Positions 48,910 through 57,880 of a stretch of 64,000 nucleotides of DNA are shown here, piece by piece. How positions within the stretch are numbered: position 1 is the first letter of the stretch; each line of letters opens with the position of its first letter. Position numbers and translations under genes: made by a program. The notes under the pieces were generated by a model. The model did not search any database. It was not told the DNA's origin and saw only the letters and a program-made list of their open reading frames with translations. Source of the DNA: Sulfuricurvum sp. (GTDB lineage: Bacteria; Campylobacterota; Campylobacteria; Campylobacterales; Sulfurimonadaceae); contig JAUYAU010000011.1 of assembly GCA_030693335.1 (NCBI GenBank), positions 62,001 to 126,000 on the forward strand, read 5' to 3'.

Positions 48910-50589
48910 TCAATTTGTGTTGAAATGACGTTCCAAATCAGAATTGTCCAGCAAAATAGGGACAACAATCAAGGACGCAATCACGGCAGCGATGGTGCCA
49001 AAAATCAGGGAAACCCCTAACCCTCCGAAAACCGCATCGCTGGCCAGCAGGGTGGAAGCTAGAATAATCGCGGCAGCGGTCAGAAAGATAGGTTTTGCAC
49101 GTGTTGCGGCTGCATAGGAAATCGCCTCTTTTTTCGCCATTCCTTTTTGGGTCATGAGCGATTTGGTAAAATCAATGAGCAGGAGTGAATTGCGTGAACT
49201 GATACCGATGAGGGCAATAAATCCGATCAGGGAGGTCGCCGTCAGAAAAAATGTATCGGCCGTAAAGAGATTCATAATGAAATGACCGATGATCACCCCG
49301 ATGATGGAGAGAAAACTGCCCAATAACACAATCCCTGAAAGGGCGAAACTTTTGTAATAGATCACCATGAGTAAAAAAATCAGGACAAGTGCCGCGATAA
49401 AGGCACCCCCTAAATCTACAAAGGTATCGAGCGTGACCTTCATCTCGCCGTCCCATTTTAGATCATAGTGCTGATTGCTTTTTTTATTAATCAGTTCAAG
49501 ATCAAATAATCCTGTTTTATGGATTGTGTATTCATCTGCTAATTCTTCCAATATCATGGTACGTGCTGCCATCAAAGGATAGACTTGCGATACCATATCG
49601 GTCTCTGCTACGACATTGCTCATCTCTCGCAGATCTTTGTGCACAATCCTAGGATTGGATTGTACAGGCACGATGTCGATGACTTCGGTGATGGGGACCA
49701 TCATACCCATAGTGTTCATAAGATTTAGGCTTGAAAGTTTCATCCTAATGGCATCTTGGGAATGGGATGCAAATTTTTTATTTTCTGGGGTCAGGGTGAG
49801 AAAGATAGGAATCTGTTCATTTGCCTTTGAGCTGTTTTTGACAGCGATCGGCATCCCCTCAAATGCCATATAAAGAATATCATTGACCTGTTTTACCGTG
49901 AGTCCCGATTGTGTAATCTTGGCACTGTTGGCGTGTACTTCGTATTTGCTCACGATCTCGTCTTGCATGACATCTATATCCACGAGTCCTTCGGTTTTTT
50001 TGAAGACCTCTTGCACTTGCTGGCTTAAACGGCGTATTCCGTTGGTATCTTCTCCGTAGATCTCTGCAACAACTGCGGCCATTGTTGGTGGACCAGCGGG
50101 AGGTTCGGTAAATTTAATACTGGTTTTTGGAATAAGAGTTTCACACTGTTGGAGGATTTGGGGACGCAGGCGTTGGACCATACTGTAGGAGGGTTCATCG
50201 CGGTGATGTTTTTTGGTTAAATTGACGACGATTTCTGCGACATTTTCAGAGTTTTTAAAATGGGATCCTTTGATGAGACCTGCAAAATCCAAAGGAGCAC
50301 CATTGCCCAAGAAAACCTCGGTGTCAATAACTTGGCTCTCTTTTTGGATGATTTTCGTGACACATTCCCCGACTTTAGCGGTTTGTTCGATTGAGCTTCC
50401 CAACGGCAGGTCGAGGTAGATGTTGTAAGTGTCGCTGTTTTTACCGGGGAGCATTTTTGCCAATACGATTTTTGTAGGGATAAGGGCAACGGCAATGACA
50501 AATGCGGCCAATGTCATCCAGAGAATCTGCTTTTTCTTTTTGGGTGTCTCTAAGACCGAACGTAAATAGTTTTCAAATTTTTCATACAT
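48910..50589 (-). CDS. RND efflux pump, C-terminal half encoded as a separate protein
   Basis: 559 residues corresponding to the second half of an AcrB-like pump. It begins with a cytoplasmic stretch (EKFENYLRSVLETPKKKKQ), then TM7 (ILWMTLAAFVIAVALIPTKI). The second porter loop follows (LGSSIEQTAKVGE; PPAGPPTMAAVVAEIYGE), then TM8-12 (AFIAALVLIFLLMVIYYKS; FIALIGISSRNSLLLIDF; GVSLIFGTIAAVIASLIVVPIL). The TM10 lysine of AcrB (in AKNA) is arginine here (SSRNS). It starts in a TGATG with the stop of the first half, so both halves are made together. It is complete in its own right and ends normally. Confidence 0.88.
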   Translation of the reverse strand: MYEKFENYLRSVLETPKKKKQILWMTLAAFVIAVALIPTKIVLAKMLPGKNSDTYNIYLDLPLGSSIEQTAKVGECVTKIIQKESQVIDTEVFLGNGAPLDFAGLIKGSHFKNSENVAEIVVNLTKKHHRDEPSYSMVQRLRPQILQQCETLIPKTSIKFTEPPAGPPTMAAVVAEIYGEDTNGIRRLSQQVQEVFKKTEGLVDIDVMQDEIVSKYEVHANSAKITQSGLTVKQVNDILYMAFEGMPIAVKNSSKANEQIPIFLTLTPENKKFASHSQDAIRMKLSSLNLMNTMGMMVPITEVIDIVPVQSNPRIVHKDLREMSNVVAETDMVSQVYPLMAARTMILEELADEYTIHKTGLFDLELINKKSNQHYDLKWDGEMKVTLDTFVDLGGAFIAALVLIFLLMVIYYKSFALSGIVLLGSFLSIIGVIIGHFIMNLFTADTFFLTATSLIGFIALIGISSRNSLLLIDFTKSLMTQKGMAKKEAISYAAATRAKPIFLTAAAIILASTLLASDAVFGGLGVSLIFGTIAAVIASLIVVPILLDNSDLERHFNTN

Positions 50590-52178
50590 CAGTGAACCTC
50601 GGAATTATGATCGGGTTTTTTCAATAGTCGTACCGCCATATACGGAGTAAAGATATAGGCTACAAACAGCGAAGCGATAAGCGCAACGGGGACATTGGCA
50701 GGTATGGGTTTCATAAACTGTCCCATCATCTGTCCTACAAACGCCATTGGAACCATGGTGAGGATGATCGCAAGGGTTGCGATATTCGTAGGTGCCCCTA
50801 TCTCATCGGTAGCTTGAATCATCAGTTGGTCTATGTCCTCATCCGCAGCACCGGGGGCATGAAAATGGCGATGGATGTTTTCGATAACAATGATCGCGGC
50901 ATCCACAAGCAGTCCCAAACTGAGCAAAAAGGCAAAAAGGGTGATACGATTGATGGTCTGTCCTGTAAGATAGGCCACAAACAAGGTAATGGCCAAGATA
51001 GCAGGAACAGTGAACGTAACGATAAGGGATTCTCTCCATCCCAGAACCACTGCGAGTAAAATTGCGATGATCAGAATAGAAAGAAGGAGGTGAAAAACGA
51101 GTTCATTGACGGCTTCATTAGCCCGTTCACCATCATTTCGGGTGATAACGTAGTTGATACCCTCTTTTTTGAGTTCCTCTTTGTACTTTATCAATTCCTC
51201 TTTGACGTCATCGGCGATGATAACTGAATTGGCACCTTGGAGTTTTGATACCGTGAGGGTTACTTGGCGGGTCAGCGGCGAAAATGTACCATCGGATTTT
51301 TTCGTGCTGATAAGAGCAGATTTGAAGTTTTGTATCTCTTGCCCCTGTGTTACCGTTGCAATATCGCGCAAGTAGACAGACGCCCCCATGTTTTGGGAAA
51401 CGATGATGTTTTTAACATCTTCGACATCTTCAATCGCATTTTTGATACCGATCATGACGATCTCATTGGAAAGAGTTTTCCCTTTGATCTCAGGGACATT
51501 ATAGGCCAGTGACTGGACACTTTGAACAATTTGACCCAGTGAGAGGTTATAACCGCTTAGGCGCTGCATATCCACTGTTACATTGTATTGGTGTCTCATG
51601 TCTCCTTTGAGATTGGTGATGGCAACGTTAGGGAGTGCATTAATACGCTGCTGTATCTCTTTTACTCTGTCAGAAAGGAGTGTCGGATCCATAGCGGGGT
51701 CATTGGCATAAAAAGCAACGGAGACGATAGGGATATCAATATCAATATCAAGAGGTTTGATGATCGGCTGCAGGGCACCTTTTGGTAGCAAGTCCATATT
51801 TTGCATGAGTTTGTCATAAATTTTGAGATTGGAATCCGATTTTTCCTCTCCGATGTAAAAGGCCGCATTGAATACGGCGACATTGTCCATAGCGATGGAA
51901 TGGACATGTTCAATCCCCTTGATCTCTTTTAGTTTTCGTTCCAGCGGTTTGATGATAACATTTTCGATCTCGTGGCTGGTAGCTCCGGGCAGTGCAATGA
52001 TGACAGTGGAACCGCTGACAACCATTTGAGGATTCTCTTCACGCGGCATCAGCTCCAGTGCCAAATATCCGATGACGAGTAAAAAAAGACCTAAAATAAG
52101 TGTAAGCGGATTGCGAATAAATGTTTTCGCCAGCTTGCCCGCAATATCTTTAGGTTCTATGTTGTGAGAGACAGACAT
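50589..52178 (-). CDS. RND efflux pump, N-terminal half encoded as a separate protein
   Basis: 529 residues covering TM1 (TLILGLFLLVIGYLALELMP), the first porter loop (VIIALPGATSHEIENVIIKP) and TM2-6 (LLLSILIIAILLAVVLGWRE; FLLSLGLLVDAAIIVIENIH; IATLAIILTMVPMAFVG; VALIASLFVAYIFTPYMA). It stops right after TM6, where an AcrB-like pump would run on. In TM4 the usual D-D pair is D-A (LLVDAAIIV), so only the first relay aspartate remains, as in CusA-like pumps. Together with its partner the total is 1088 residues, the size of one pump protomer. Confidence 0.88.
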   Translation of the reverse strand: MSVSHNIEPKDIAGKLAKTFIRNPLTLILGLFLLVIGYLALELMPREENPQMVVSGSTVIIALPGATSHEIENVIIKPLERKLKEIKGIEHVHSIAMDNVAVFNAAFYIGEEKSDSNLKIYDKLMQNMDLLPKGALQPIIKPLDIDIDIPIVSVAFYANDPAMDPTLLSDRVKEIQQRINALPNVAITNLKGDMRHQYNVTVDMQRLSGYNLSLGQIVQSVQSLAYNVPEIKGKTLSNEIVMIGIKNAIEDVEDVKNIIVSQNMGASVYLRDIATVTQGQEIQNFKSALISTKKSDGTFSPLTRQVTLTVSKLQGANSVIIADDVKEELIKYKEELKKEGINYVITRNDGERANEAVNELVFHLLLSILIIAILLAVVLGWRESLIVTFTVPAILAITLFVAYLTGQTINRITLFAFLLSLGLLVDAAIIVIENIHRHFHAPGAADEDIDQLMIQATDEIGAPTNIATLAIILTMVPMAFVGQMMGQFMKPIPANVPVALIASLFVAYIFTPYMAVRLLKKPDHNSEVH

Positions 52179-52191
52179 GTCATACTCCTAA

Positions 52192-52983
52192 TTAAATTTC
52201 GACGAGAGCATACATTCCAGGATAAACGGTTTGGCGTGCTTTAAAAGAGATCTTGACTTTGAACGTATGGGTCATAGGGTTGGAATTTGGGATAACAGAG
52301 GTAATCGTCCCAATGCCGACAAAGCCAACGGAAGGGATAGAGACTTTCACTTTTTTACCGATCGGGGTCAACTTGAGATTGCTTTCGGCAACATCGATAT
52401 TGATCTTAAGGTCGCTAAGATCTGCCAACACCATCGTAGGCATCCCCGGCATCGCCATTTCTCCTACTTTGATACTTTTGGAGATAATGACACCATTATT
52501 TGGAGCAACGATACGCAAATAGCGGTATTGATTATGGACCTCTTTTAGACGAGCCTTTGCTTGTTCTACTTGGTGTTTGGAAATGCTTATGGAATTAAGG
52601 AGGTTGGTACGTGCAAGCTCAAGATTTTCAACCTCATAGCGGGAAACCATGTCTTGTTCTAAAAGGCGTTTGTTTCTTTCCAAATTGATATTAACATTTT
52701 GATATTGATTTTGGTACATCTGAAGAGACAATTGGGCTTGTGCAATTGCGGATTCGACTTGGCTTTTTGAAGAATCAATCTCTTGAGCATCAATGGTGTA
52801 GAGCAGATCACCCGTTTTGACACGTGAACCCTCGGATACATTGACTTGAGTGACAAAACCCATGTTTCGGCTGGTGATAATTTTTTGGTTATCGCTAAAA
52901 ACACTGCCTGAGAGACTAAGTCCTGCTGCCGTTAATGTCGTGCTGAGAGTAAAAAGGAGAATGGATAATATTGGTGTTTTCAT
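52192..52983 (-). CDS. RND periplasmic adaptor (HlyD/MFP family)
   Basis: 263 residues, short for the family (usually 340-400). A signal peptide (ILSILLFTLSTTLTAAG) precedes the lipoyl half (RNMGFVTQVNVSEGSRVKTG). A coiled-coil hairpin (about residues 70-150) is followed by the second lipoyl half (IVAPNNGVIISKSIKVGEMA) and a beta-barrel domain to the end. The membrane-proximal domain present in most adaptors seems to be missing. It links the TolC-like protein to the two-part RND pump. It overlaps the tolC-like gene by 4 bases. Confidence 0.88.
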   Translation of the reverse strand: MKTPILSILLFTLSTTLTAAGLSLSGSVFSDNQKIITSRNMGFVTQVNVSEGSRVKTGDLLYTIDAQEIDSSKSQVESAIAQAQLSLQMYQNQYQNVNINLERNKRLLEQDMVSRYEVENLELARTNLLNSISISKHQVEQAKARLKEVHNQYRYLRIVAPNNGVIISKSIKVGEMAMPGMPTMVLADLSDLKINIDVAESNLKLTPIGKKVKVSIPSVGFVGIGTITSVIPNSNPMTHTFKVKISFKARQTVYPGMYALVEI

Positions 52984-54299
52984 TGTTGAGCTCCGGCGGT
53001 AAGTTTTTCGAGGGCAAAAATGCGCTCATTTCGTTGGTTTTTGATGTTTTGAAGGGCCAATATTTTTTCGATTTGCCCAGAGTGCTTGATGAGGACATCG
53101 CTCATGGATGCAAGATGCTCACGGTATCTCCCCTCATAATTTCGGTAAATCGCCTCAGAGAGTTCTAGTTCCTTGGTCAAGCTTTGAATTTGGAAATCAT
53201 CATTTTGAATTTCGGTACGTATTTGATCGTATTGCAATGAAATCCCTTTCTTGGCAAGCTCTGTTTGGGTTTTGCTTTTGAGGTGTTCAATGCGTGCTTT
53301 TTCTAGGGTTTGATTGTCAATATTGCCGTTGAAAAGATTCCAGCTTAAGCGTGCTCCGATGGTATAGGCTTTGTGCTTTCCAAAATCACCTAAAAAAGTA
53401 TCATCTGCCGTAGAAGCTTCACCAAAAGCACCGATTTGAGGCAAATAGGAAGCAGTGGCAACGTCAATCATCTGTGCGCGTATTTCAAGACCGCTGGACG
53501 CTTTTTGCAAATCCAAATTGGAAGCCATCACATCCGCTTCGCTAATATTGGTTTGAAGAGACTGTAAATTCGGAAGGGTAATCTTGGTGATGTTTTGATT
53601 GAGTAAAAAGCTCAAGAAATGCAGGGTGAGTTTTTGATTATTTTTCAGCTCTTGAAGGGTGCGGATGACGTTTGCTTTTTTGGCCTGAACTTCGAGTAAA
53701 TCTACTTTTTTGGCATACCCTTCAGTAATCATTGCGCTTACCGTTTTCTCTAATGCTGTGATGTTGTTCAAAATGAGGCTCATGTGGGTTATTGAATCTT
53801 CAATGAGGGCCATATCGTAGTAGCTTTTGCGGGTTTGATATATTTTTTCAGCCGTTACGCTGGCAGTATCCAATTGTTTTATTTTTTCCATCTGGGCAGC
53901 TATTTTTTCATAACCGCTTAGTTTTCCCCCGGTGTACAGAGGGAGTGAATAGGTGAGTTTGGATTGATGAAAGTTTTGATAGCCGGGATAATTGAGATCT
54001 TTTATTCCAAAATCAGCAGCCTCTACTTCTCTGGAAGTGAGTTTAAATCCAAATGCACTGAGCGCATCATTGGAGCGACTCGCGGTTTGAGTAAAGTCAA
54101 GTGACCCATACGAGTGGCCTTGTGCTATTTTAAGATCACGCTGTGCGCTTTGGGCATCGAGCGATGCTGCTTTGATCTCTAAGTTTTGTGTTTTGAGAAC
54201 CTCAATGGCATCATTGAGTGAAAGCGCAGTGGCATGCAAAGCGGCATAACTTACGAATAAAGAAGATGACACAATACGACGAAAAGTGATGTATTTCAT
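52980..54299 (-). CDS. TolC-family outer-membrane protein of the split RND operon
   Basis: 439 residues. The signal peptide (VSSSLFVSYAALHATA) precedes two OEP repeats: a first helical pair (SLNDAIEVLKTQNLEIKAAS) and a second (ASSGLEIRAQMIDVATASYL). The barrel-forming segment is YTIGARLSWNLFNGNIDNQT, similar to other TolC proteins. It is the first gene of the operon tolC-adaptor-RND half 1-RND half 2. Its upstream gap of 196 bases is shared with efp. Confidence 0.9.
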   Translation of the reverse strand: MKYITFRRIVSSSLFVSYAALHATALSLNDAIEVLKTQNLEIKAASLDAQSAQRDLKIAQGHSYGSLDFTQTASRSNDALSAFGFKLTSREVEAADFGIKDLNYPGYQNFHQSKLTYSLPLYTGGKLSGYEKIAAQMEKIKQLDTASVTAEKIYQTRKSYYDMALIEDSITHMSLILNNITALEKTVSAMITEGYAKKVDLLEVQAKKANVIRTLQELKNNQKLTLHFLSFLLNQNITKITLPNLQSLQTNISEADVMASNLDLQKASSGLEIRAQMIDVATASYLPQIGAFGEASTADDTFLGDFGKHKAYTIGARLSWNLFNGNIDNQTLEKARIEHLKSKTQTELAKKGISLQYDQIRTEIQNDDFQIQSLTKELELSEAIYRNYEGRYREHLASMSDVLIKHSGQIEKILALQNIKNQRNERIFALEKLTAGAQQ

Positions 54300-54495
54300 A
54301 TCTCTGTAAACCCTTTTTCTAAGATATTTGTAATATTTATTGTTATTATAAGTAATTATTGAATTCGTAATTCTAGCAAAAAATCCTTTATTTGCGAATA
54401 TTAAGAGTTAAATAATAACATAAACTACAATAGGTTTGGAATTAAAAGAGGTTTGCGGTAAAATTCGGCTAAATAGTCTTTTGAAGGAATAAAGC
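54300..54495. promoter_or_regulatory. Divergent promoter region of the RND operon and efp
   Basis: 196 AT-rich bases. On the minus strand TTATAATAAC lies about 40-50 bases before the tolC-like start. ATTAAGAGTTAA near 54400-54411 shares its core with sites at 45028 and 48821. On the plus strand the efp leader has GAAGGAATAAAGC before the ATG. Confidence 0.4.
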
Positions 54496-55062
54496 ATGGC
54501 AACAATCGGTATGGGTGATATCAAAAAAGGGGTACGTCTTGAAATTACGGGCATTCCTTATAAAGTAGTAGATTTTCAGCACGTCAAGCCGGGCAAAGGT
54601 GCAGCTTTCGTACGTTGTAAAGTTAAAAGTTTTATGAACGGAAAAGTAATCGAAAAAACGATTCACGCAGGTGACAAGTTTGAAGTGCCGAACATTGAAC
54701 ACAAAACAATGCAATTTTTGTATGATGATGGCGATATGCTTCAGTTCATGGACAACGACAGTTACGAGCAGTTGGGTCTTTCGTATGAGCAATGTGACGA
54801 TGCAATGAAATGGATCAAAGACGGTACCAATGTTGACATGATTTTTCACAATGGAAAAGCCATCAGCGTAGATGCTCCTGAAATCATGGAACTCAAAATC
54901 GTTGATACTCCTCCAAATTTCAAGGGTGACACCTCAAGCAGCTCTAAAAAACCGGCTACACTTGAGACGGGTGCCGTTGTGCAAGTTCCTTATCACGTAC
55001 TTGAGGGTGATATCATTCGTGTTAACACCGTTGAGGGTGAATACATGGAAAAAGTTAAATAA
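54496..55062 (+). CDS. efp: Elongation factor P
   Basis: 188 residues, three beta-barrel domains. The N-terminal KOW-like domain carries the modifiable lysine K34 in [12 protein letters not shown]. The signature [13 protein letters not shown] lies in domain III. The KPGKG loop with lysine is the type usually beta-lysylated by EpmA/EpmB, but no epm genes are visible here. It rescues ribosomes stalled on proline runs. A strong terminator follows. Confidence 0.98.
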   Translation: MATIGMGDIKKGVRLEITGIPYKVVDFQHVKPGKGAAFVRCKVKSFMNGKVIEKTIHAGDKFEVPNIEHKTMQFLYDDGDMLQFMDNDSYEQLGLSYEQCDDAMKWIKDGTNVDMIFHNGKAISVDAPEIMELKIVDTPPNFKGDTSSSSKKPATLETGAVVQVPYHVLEGDIIRVNTVEGEYMEKVK

Positions 55063-55074
55063 TTTTTCTTCATT

Positions 55075-55098
55075 TTGCGGATTTGTTCCGCAATTTTT
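55075..55098 (+). terminator. Rho-independent terminator after efp
   Basis: TTGCGGA (55075-55081) pairs with TCCGCAA (55087-55093), loop TTTGT, followed by TTTTT. Confidence 0.85.
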
Positions 55099-55169
55099 CT
55101 TTATCTCCTCTTTTTTTAATTTTGATGTACAATAACACTATCTAAATTTACAAAAGCCGAATTAACGAG

Positions 55170-55463
55170 ATGACAAAAATAGAAATCATTCAAACCCTCC
55201 AAGATCTTAAACCAAAATACCAAAAAGATGGGCTTATTCTCGTCGGATTATTTGGAAGTTTTTCACGTGGTGAAGAACGGGATGATAGCGATATTGATAT
55301 TGTCTATGAGATCGAAAAAGATCAAAAATTCTCCATGTTTAAATATCTAAAATATCTCAGCGATCTTGAAAGATCTCTTAACCATAAAGTTGATTTAGTC
55401 AGAGCCGAAACAATCAAAGCAGATTTAAAACCTTATATTTACAAAGATCTAATTTATGTCTAG
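55170..55463 (+). CDS. mntA: MntA-like antitoxin nucleotidyltransferase
   Basis: 97 residues, minimal polymerase-beta fold. The catalytic motif GS-x10-D-x-D is complete (G29-S30 ... D41-I-D43 in FGSFSRGEERDDSDIDIV). In this family the enzyme AMPylates the tyrosine of its HepT partner, which blocks the toxin. It overlaps the toxin gene by 8 bases. The pair lies between two well-conserved genes, efp and the DJ-1 gene, with a terminator upstream, which suggests a small acquired cassette. Confidence 0.9.
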   Translation: MTKIEIIQTLQDLKPKYQKDGLILVGLFGSFSRGEERDDSDIDIVYEIEKDQKFSMFKYLKYLSDLERSLNHKVDLVRAETIKADLKPYIYKDLIYV

Positions 55464-55800
55464 GGATTGGAAACTTTATTTACGCGATCTTATTTCTGAA
55501 TGTCATAATATCCGAAAATTTACTGCCAATATTAGTTTTGAAGAGTTCACTGATAATACGGAAAAAGTGTATGCAACTGCTAAAGCATTTGAAAATATCG
55601 GTGAAGCAGTTAAACAAATACCCAAAGAAGTACAAGAAGAGTTTGCGGCTGTTCCTTGGAGTGAAATTGCCAAAATGAGGGATGTTTTGACCCACCATTA
55701 TTTTGGTTTAGACGATAAGGTGCTTTGGGATACGCTTGAAGAAGATTTTGTAGTTTTTGAGAGTACGATAGAGCAAATAAGCAAAAAATATTTAGACTAA
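55456..55800 (+). CDS. hepT: HepT-like HEPN ribonuclease toxin
   Basis: 114 residues, all alpha-helical (DUF86/HEPN). The catalytic and regulatory motif RX4HXY is complete as R75-DVLT-H80-H-Y82. The tyrosine is the AMPylation target of MntA. HepT toxins cut RNA (mRNA or tRNA, depending on the system) and act as dimers. Upstream coupling to mntA is by overlap. The helix following residue 40 (KAFENIGEAVKQIP) is a second conserved HEPN feature. Confidence 0.9.
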   Translation: MSRDWKLYLRDLISECHNIRKFTANISFEEFTDNTEKVYATAKAFENIGEAVKQIPKEVQEEFAAVPWSEIAKMRDVLTHHYFGLDDKVLWDTLEEDFVVFESTIEQISKKYLD

Positions 55801-55817
55801 ATAAACAGGAGTATCCT

Positions 55818-56384
55818 ATGCCACGTGTACTTGTTCCCATTGCAGGAGGTTTTGAAGAGATTGAAGCGGTGTGTATCATTGATGTGATGCGCCGAGCGGG
55901 TATTGAAGTAATTATGGGATCTTTAAATGAGATCCTTTTGGTTAAAGGTGCCAATGGTATCACGGTTCAAACAGATCGACCGATTGACGGGATTACAGCG
56001 GACGATATTGATATGATCGTTTTACCGGGCGGCTGGGACGGTACCAATGCGTTGGCCGAAGATGCAAACGTGCAGTCACTTCTTCAGGAAATGGACGCAA
56101 AGGGCAAAAACATCGGTGCGATCTGTGCTGCTCCGTTTGCCCTTTACACCGCGGGCGTTCTCAAAGAGGGGTATACCTGTTACCCAAGTGTCGAAGAGAA
56201 AATCAAGGTAGCAGGATATCAAGGCGATAAAAGCGCCGTGGTGCAAAGCGGCAATGTGATGACTTCACGCGGGCCTGGAACAGCAATCTGTTTTGGCTTG
56301 GCCATTGTTAAAAAATTGGTCGGTGATGAAGCTTACGAAGGACTTCGCGGCGGATTACTTGCCAAGTATTGCTTGCCGGTGTAA
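55818..56384 (+). CDS. DJ-1/PfpI family protein (YajL/ThiJ-like)
   Basis: 188 residues. The nucleophile elbow holds C103 in IGAICAAPFAL, and the acidic partner is in GGFEEIEAV (E13-E16). The fold and length fit YajL/DJ-1 proteins, which protect against oxidative or carbonyl stress; the exact activity is debated. AGGAG lies 10 bases before the ATG. The gene ends 55 bases before the truncated malic enzyme copy. Confidence 0.93.
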   Translation: MPRVLVPIAGGFEEIEAVCIIDVMRRAGIEVIMGSLNEILLVKGANGITVQTDRPIDGITADDIDMIVLPGGWDGTNALAEDANVQSLLQEMDAKGKNIGAICAAPFALYTAGVLKEGYTCYPSVEEKIKVAGYQGDKSAVVQSGNVMTSRGPGTAICFGLAIVKKLVGDEAYEGLRGGLLAKYCLPV

Positions 56385-56423
56385 GACTTTAAAGAAAAGA
56401 TGCAGTAATATAAGGGCAACTAA

Positions 56424-56574
56424 TTTTTGGAGCTGTCTTTTGGATCGTGATACAACTATCAATGAAAATGCATTAAACTATCATGAATATCCTCGTCCGG
56501 GTAAAATAGCCACATGCGTTACCAAGCCATTTGCAACACAAGGTGATTTAAGCCTTGCCTATACTCCTGGCGTT
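56424..56574 (+). repeat. Direct repeat, copy A: 5' end of the malic enzyme gene
   Basis: About 150 bases matching 61358-61508 at an exact offset of 4934 bases. The 135-base coding part differs at four positions. The match also covers the ribosome site GGAG and the TTG start, and ends within codon 45. Confidence 0.95.
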
Positions 56575-56607
56575 TCGCACGAAATCATAGATTTAAAATT
56601 AGAATGA
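56440..56607 (+). pseudogene. Truncated copy of the malic enzyme gene (first 45 codons)
   Basis: TTG 56440 to about 56574 encodes the first 45 residues of the malic enzyme found whole at 61374 ([18 protein letters not shown], then LSLAYTPGV). After that the reading diverges (SHEIIDLKLE) and stops at 56607. It keeps GGAG before the start, so a 55-residue peptide could still be made. There is no catalytic domain. It marks the left edge of the 4.9 kb Nfr-like segment. Confidence 0.92.
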
Positions 56608-56700
56608 TGAAATAATCATATTTTTTTACTACTAAAAAAAGTATTTTATAGGTATTTATCTGTTATAGTAAGTAGTGTAGCTATAGATAAGGGGCAGGTT

Positions 56701-57870
56701 ATGATGATTTTTGGTTTCACTTCTCGTTTGCTATTGGGCGTATTTATTTTAACAGTTCCATTATCTGCAAATGTGGATGATTTGTTTTGGAATAGGTATT
56801 ACGAATTAAAGAAAAATGATTTAAATGCCGCATATACTTTATTGGAAGAGGCAATAGAGAAAAATCCAACTAATCCCCAATTGCATGAAGAGATAGGATA
56901 TTTACTTATCCAAAAAAATAACAGCGAAAGTGCTTTAGTGCATTTTCAAAAATCTGCTAAATTAGATCCAAGCAATGAAAAGATTCAGCTGCAAACTGCT
57001 TATCTGTTACAGTCAACGGGTAAAAATACGGAATCCTGTCAGCTATTTAAACGTCTTAAGAACTCGGCTGACACTTCAATTCAATTGAAAGCCTGTGAAG
57101 GATTTGGTACTGTAGAACATTTCTGTGATCATCAATCATTAGCACCATATTTTATTGATTTTATGACTTCACCAACGTATTATAGCCGTTTTGATGATTT
57201 GGTTGTCCCAGCAATTTTGCGTGTAGGAAAATATTACGATGTTTTCAATGCACAGATATATGGGATTTCACGTTTAACGCACGATACTGAGTCCAGAGGA
57301 GGGCATGCTCCGGTCATTTATTCAGATAATGTAGTTACTTTTGGTGTAGGCGCAAGTATTCAACCTGTCCAAAAAATTCCGCTACGTGCATATATGGAGT
57401 ATGGTTATGCGTATGATACCACAGAGCGAAATCGATCACGAACTAGGGATGATTTTAGAGCGGGGCTAACTTTTTTTGATAGTTGGGTACCAAAACCAAA
57501 ATGTGGATCTGAAAGTACTTGGTTTGGGACTAGAGCTGGAAATTTATACATGGATGTTAGTTATTATTCACGGTATGACGATATGATCGGTTATTTCCGA
57601 TATAGAGATGGGTTATCGATATTTGAAAAAGAGAAACAACAATGGTTCTTATTTGGTCGAGTGTTTGTTGCGGCTGATTCGAAGGGAGAGTATTATAATA
57701 ATATCATAGAAGTGGGTCCAACACTCTCATATGTTCCTGATTATCAAATGGGTTTGAGCATAGAAGCGGATATTATAAAGGGATATTATATTGGACCAAT
57801 GGGTTCTAATCCGTATGGAACAAACTATGACGATTTCCGTCTAAGTGTTAATTATCGTCATACTTTTTAA
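56701..57870 (+). CDS. NfrA-like TPR outer-membrane protein (glycan export/phage N4 adsorption family)
   Basis: 389 residues. The signal peptide (LLLGVFILTVPLSANV) precedes about three TPR-like helix pairs at residues ~30-135 (NPTNPQLHEEIGYLLIQ; SALVHFQKSAKLDPSNEKIQ). A C-terminal part has beta strands alternating in aromatic residues (YMEYGYAYDTTER; YMDVSYYSRYDDMIGYFRYR) and ends in YRHTF, as outer-membrane barrels do. The C-terminal region resembles the bacteriophage N4 adsorption protein A domain. NfrA of E. coli is about 990 residues, so this is a short form. GGGGCAGG is the ribosome site. The next gene is NfrB-like, 10 bases on. Confidence 0.75.
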   Translation: MMIFGFTSRLLLGVFILTVPLSANVDDLFWNRYYELKKNDLNAAYTLLEEAIEKNPTNPQLHEEIGYLLIQKNNSESALVHFQKSAKLDPSNEKIQLQTAYLLQSTGKNTESCQLFKRLKNSADTSIQLKACEGFGTVEHFCDHQSLAPYFIDFMTSPTYYSRFDDLVVPAILRVGKYYDVFNAQIYGISRLTHDTESRGGHAPVIYSDNVVTFGVGASIQPVQKIPLRAYMEYGYAYDTTERNRSRTRDDFRAGLTFFDSWVPKPKCGSESTWFGTRAGNLYMDVSYYSRYDDMIGYFRYRDGLSIFEKEKQQWFLFGRVFVAADSKGEYYNNIIEVGPTLSYVPDYQMGLSIEADIIKGYYIGPMGSNPYGTNYDDFRLSVNYRHTF

Positions 57871-57880
57871 AGGAGTTTGT

